DNA of 64,000 nt. Origin: Ascarosepion bandense (Eukaryota; Mollusca; Cephalopoda; Sepiida; Sepiidae). Below the pieces are notes generated by a model, which was not told where the DNA came from, did no database searches, and was given only the letters and a program-made list of their open reading frames with translations. Positions within the stretch are counted from its first letter, which is position 1. Every line of letters begins with the position of its first letter. The position numbers and the translations under genes were made by a program. Shown here piece by piece: positions 60,346 to 64,000 of this stretch. Location: positions 1,048,001-1,112,000 of the forward strand of contig JBBBDQ010001456.1 in the NCBI GenBank assembly GCA_037127315.1, written 5' to 3'.

Positions 60346-62047
60346 CACATGCAAATATGAATTTACTTTATTTCAATGTTTCTATTTGACTATTTTTGCA
60401 GCTTATTTATTGTGAAACTTGTACATGGTATTTTTTTGCGATTTCTTAAATATTGTTGAATATGCTATAAGCAGACCCTCATTTCTTCTTCGAGCATGCA
60501 TAGCCTTTCTTATTTCTTATTTTTTGATGTTATTTTGGGTTGAGATGCCTAATTCATATAAACAAGAAGTAGAAAATTGAAATAAAACTGATAAAGCCTT
60601 TTTAGCTACTGTGGGATATTTTTTTTTGTATTGAAATTCAAAAATATATCAATGGGTACTATTAAATGTTTGATTTTGAGCCCTCGATCACTAGAAATGG
60701 TAGCCTATTCTTCTGAAGTGCAATATCAGAAGGAACATTTATAAAGAGATTTCAAATCCAATCATACTTTTCAGTGCTCAATGCAAGTGCAATGAAATAT
60801 TACATTATTTACATTGTTTGGACTGTTGTCCTCATCTTTATTGCCATATTCACGTTTATGGCTGTTGCATGCTCCGGCCTTTTTAGGTGATTGGAATTTC
60901 AAACCAAATCCTTTATTTAAATCACTGGGATATATTGTTCTTATTTCAGATTGTGCAGCACACTAGTATGCTGCTGTATGCAGTATTTTGGTAATTGTAT
61001 ACTCCAGCCTTCTTCAGGTGATTAGTCAAAATAAAAAATTTTTTTTGTTTTGAACTGTTTATATTGGGTGATTTTTGTAATGTAAGTCATTTTGTTGCAT
61101 TCTCCAAATTTATTACAGTCAAGAATATAATCAATTCTATCGAGAATTTTTGGAAAATTAAAATTTGTCATGTTTTTTGTTTTAAAAGCATTATTTAAAT
61201 ACTTATTTTTTTAGTGTTATTAAACTACTGCACTCATATTTGTAAATAGATTTTCCTTCATAAGTGAAATACTTGCTTCTGACTCAATTTTGTTTTTGTG
61301 ATCAATTCATTAACTTACAAATCTCTAAGCAAAAGTGCTTCGTTTATAATGAAACCAAAAAATTTTAAGTTAAACAATAATTTGTTTTCTTTTGTTACTG
61401 TACATTCAAATAGAGAATGGAAATAAACAAAACTCTCAGTGATTAGATTTAATCTTTAAGTTGAAACAATGTCTGGTAAGCTGATTTCCTACCAGATAAT
61501 TGATCAAGCATATTGTATAATTATGGAATGGAATATCATAATTGTATTTGATTAAACAACTGAAACTATCTTTGTCTATTTTTTAAACATCTAAACTGAT
61601 ATGCTTCATAAGCTTGTGAAAGTATAATGAACACTAGGAATCTGAAAAAAATAATTTATTAAATTTAATACTTTAAACAATTTTCATACTTTAATATATT
61701 CATGGAATGTTTAAGGAATAAACCCATTAGTTTTGTGTCAGAATGTTATACTATGTCCTTGATTCTCTCACTGCACTGGTTGACATTATCAAAATGTAAT
61801 ATCTGCTCTTTTAATTGATCTGAAATGCATATTATTTGGTTATATGACCATTTTTTTTTTTACATATAGACTAGTTCTATAAAGCCTTGATATGTAATGA
61901 ATATAAAGTGAATATTTTATTAGTATTTAAGTAGTAGATAAAGTACATACAAATAGAAGACATAAATGTAAAATATCTTCTTCCTTTTCTCTATTGCATC
62001 ACTGATTAAATTAGTCTATATTTATTTTCTTTATTTTTCTTTTTCAG
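60346..62047. other. AT-rich; upstream intron or 5' flank of KLHL
   Basis: Contains repeat R1 copy 3. The last 40 bp form a pyrimidine-rich tract leading to the AG at 62046-62047. Nothing else seen. Confidence 0.45.
60821..60945 (+). repeat. Dispersed repeat R1, copy 3
   Basis: 'tgtcctcatctttattgcc', 'catgctccggcctttttagg', 'aatttcaaaccaaatccttta', 'aatcactgggatatattg'. Same block order as at 39870 and, in part, 16190. A second short 'ctccagccttcttcaggtg' follows at about 61001-61019. Confidence 0.6.
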
Positions 62048-62497
62048 GATTTTTGCTGTTTGTGTGTAGCCAGTAATCATTTGCTGTTTCCTTTGGTATG
62101 ATTGAGTCCCGCACATTCACCGTCGAAAGCCACACTAAAGTTGCCTTCAATGTTATGCATGAGCTGTGGCGCCAGCAACAGCTTTGTGATGTTGTTCTGT
62201 CTGTCGATGGGCATCAGTTTCATGCTCACAAGATCGTTCTGGCAGGTTGCAGCCCTTACCTGAGGGCTATGTTCACTAATGGTATGCTTGAGTCAGATAA
62301 AGATTGGGTAGAAATTCATGGTACTGACCACCAGACCATGGCATTTCTGCTGGAATTTATGTACTGTGGTTCAATAGAGATCACTGTTGAGAATGTGCAG
62401 ACAATACTGCAAGGAGCCAGTTTGCTGGGATTGCACTCTCTGAGAAACCTATGTGCTCATTTCTTGCAGTCACAGCTCACAGCCTCTAACTGCTTGG
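62048..62497 (+). CDS. Kelch-like (KLHL) protein, BTB exon
   Basis: Exon bounded by acceptor TTTTTCTTTTTCAG (AG at 62046-62047) and donor GTTAGT from 62498. It has 50 bp of 5' UTR, then ATG at 62098 (MIESRTFTVESHTKVAF). Codons 1-133 contain a full BTB/POZ domain: LCDVVLSVDGHQFHAHKIVL, AGCSPYLRAMFTNGMLES, then 'EFMYCGSIEITVENVQTILQ' and 'ASLLGLHSLRNLCAHFLQSQ'. It ends 'LTASNCLG', the start of the 3-box that binds Cullin-3. KLHL proteins usually act as substrate adaptors of Cullin-3 ubiquitin ligases: BTB dimerises and binds Cul3, and the Kelch repeats, outside this window, bind substrate. Conserved BTB residues (D in LCDV, H-K-.-V-L-A, S-P-Y) are intact and there are no stops, so the gene looks live. 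I cannot decide which KLHL orthologue it is. Confidence 0.93.
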
Positions 62498-63774
62498 GTT
62501 AGTACAAATTCTGAAATTAATTTAGTTTTCTAATTAATTTGTTTCTGTAAAAATCTTTATACTAAAGATGAAAAAATAACCAACTCCTAATGTTTTATAT
62601 ACAGAAACCTTTTACAAAGACAAGTGTTTTTTTTTTTTCATTTATCAGTGATAACACACATGATAATCACTGATCACTAGACATTTTAATTGGAACAATG
62701 TCATTACCATTCTGTTAAATACTTGCTGGCTTATTAACTGTTTTAGCATAAACATAATAAAAGATAGATTTAAATTTTATATATATGGTGACTTAAAGAA
62801 ACATGTAACCATTAGAAACACTATTTAATATATTTAATATAATTAAATGATGTTATTGAATTAATATTTACTTGAATTCAGTTAGTCTAGTAGAATGGTT
62901 AACAAGCATTCAAAACCTCTGCCAATGAAAAGTTGTATCAGTATTGAAGAATAACACTGCTCAGAAAGATAAGTTTAAAAAAACTGTTCTGTAATCTTAA
63001 TTTTAAGAAACTGTAAAAGATTACTTTTTTTGATATTTATTATTATTAATCAAAAATGTTATATAGTAATTACATGAATATTAATTATTACAGCAAAAAC
63101 AAGGTTAGCTCCTGTGCAAATAAGAAGTTACACCTGAACAATTAATATTTGAGTTTAGGAATGACTTTTGAATTGTGCAGTGGGTAACCAAAAATATATT
63201 CACTATTTAAATGTGATCAATACAATGTGTAAATAAGTGATTAAAATCTAAATATGTACTACACTTAGCCTAGTTAAGCTCAAAGTTAACATATATGGAT
63301 ACTCAAGACCAAACTGATGAGCAATTGCTTGTAAAATTTGCTAATCTTTGCTCTCTAGCAGGTAATCCATTTAATGTTGTAGTGGATACAAAACTGGAAG
63401 ATATAGTAAAAGATACATTTTTATTATTTCAAAAGAATACCACTGACAAAAGTCATGTGCATAATACTAGTTGATAACCAGATAATATACCTTGTAACCA
63501 TTAAGACCATCAAAAATATCAAAAGAAACCTGGTCAGTAAGTAGTTTATTTTAAATTGGTTTTAAAACCAGTATTTTTTTTATTTATATTTATTTTTTTA
63601 ATGAATTTATGGTAATAAGTATATTAAATTTAAAGCAGGAGATTGTATCTAAGCTTATCATTTTATAGTGCTACATTTTATCACTCCCAAATAATTAAGA
63701 TAAAGGATTATTATTAATTACCAATATACATTATTAAAAAAATTTGACTGAAATTATTTTTCTTTCCTCAACAG
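62498..63774 (+). other. Intron of the KLHL gene
   Basis: A 1277-bp intron, GTTAGT...TTTCCTCAACAG, phase 1 (it splits the Gly codon of NCLG|I). AT-rich, with no repeat family recognised. Confidence 0.9.
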
Positions 63775-64000
63775 GTATTCACTATTTTGCTGATATGTAC
63801 ACCTGTATAGAACTTGAAGCCACCGCCCGCCATTTCATCTATCAAAATTTTTTAGATGTTATTTGCACCGAGGAATACCTTCAGCTGTCTGAAGAGAGAC
63901 TTTTGGATTTACTCAGCAGTGACAAACTCCAGGTGACCGGGGAGCACCAAGTTTTTGAGGCTGCTTGCCACTGGCTCCAGCGTAATCTCATAAACCAGTC
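63775..64000 (+). CDS. Kelch-like (KLHL) protein, BACK-domain exon, runs off window
   Basis: Acceptor AG at 63773-63774. In the continued frame it reads 'IHYFADMYTCIELEATARHF', 'IYQNFLDVICTEEYLQLSEE', 'RLLDLLSSDKLQVTGEHQVF' and 'EAACHWLQRNLINQ'. This is the end of the 3-box and the first half of the BACK domain (family patterns G.R.FAD...C..L...A..F...F..V...EEFL.L, then L..LL.SD.L.V..E..VF.A...W). No stop by 64000. The rest of BACK and all Kelch repeats lie to the right. Confidence 0.93.

Overview
This is nuclear DNA from an animal, almost certainly an invertebrate. It is strongly AT-rich (by eye about two thirds or more), full of homopolymer and (TA)n runs, and has spliced genes with long introns. 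The non-LTR, Ty3/gypsy, mariner, Tc1 and tRNA-SINE families seen here recur in arthropod and mollusc genomes. I cannot name the species. There are no rRNA genes, CRISPR arrays, operons or bacterial features.

Only two host genes can be supported. (1) A minus-strand coding exon at about 14122-14821 ends in a hydrophobic segment resembling the N-terminal membrane anchor of ABHD13 (Bem46 family), followed by a good splice donor. The hydrolase-domain exons are not recognisable to the left, so they probably lie beyond position 1. (2) A plus-strand Kelch-like (KLHL) gene enters from the right: a BTB exon at 62048-62497, a 1277-bp intron, and a 3-box/BACK exon from 63775 that runs off the window. The splice phase joins exactly. 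A possible non-coding first exon lies at about 42640-42950, with a second candidate at 51062-51155.

Most recognisable sequence outside these is repetitive. Left part (1-10 kb): SINE copies, a LINE tail, a gypsy gag relic and a decayed mariner with tentative terminal repeats. 10.9-12.4 kb: a roughly 1.13-kb fold-back element with internal subrepeats, flanked on both sides by near-perfect spacerless palindromes. 17-22 kb: three copies of a tRNA-derived SINE with 6-7 bp target duplications, one of them inserted at the edge of a mariner relic. 23.6-26 kb: a gypsy integrase relic and a GC-richer jockey-like LINE with a nearly readable endonuclease domain but no reverse transcriptase. 28-41 kb: mostly AT-rich unassigned DNA with a hAT-type MITE, (TA)n arrays and more palindromes. 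41-50 kb: many dead LINE 3' fragments on both strands. 51-59 kb: a mariner with both ends, a second mariner inside a duplicated block whose other copy has lost the transposase, a LINE reverse-transcriptase relic, a Tc1 relic and the 3' part of a gypsy element up to its probable LTR start.

The most unusual signal is a set of very short-spacer palindromes: 32-39 bp arms, perfect, with 0-2 nt between them, at 10907, 12355 and 35100, plus 16-bp versions at 17603 and 40680. They are not explained by any annotated transposon. They could be recent templated inverted duplications, or assembly artefacts.
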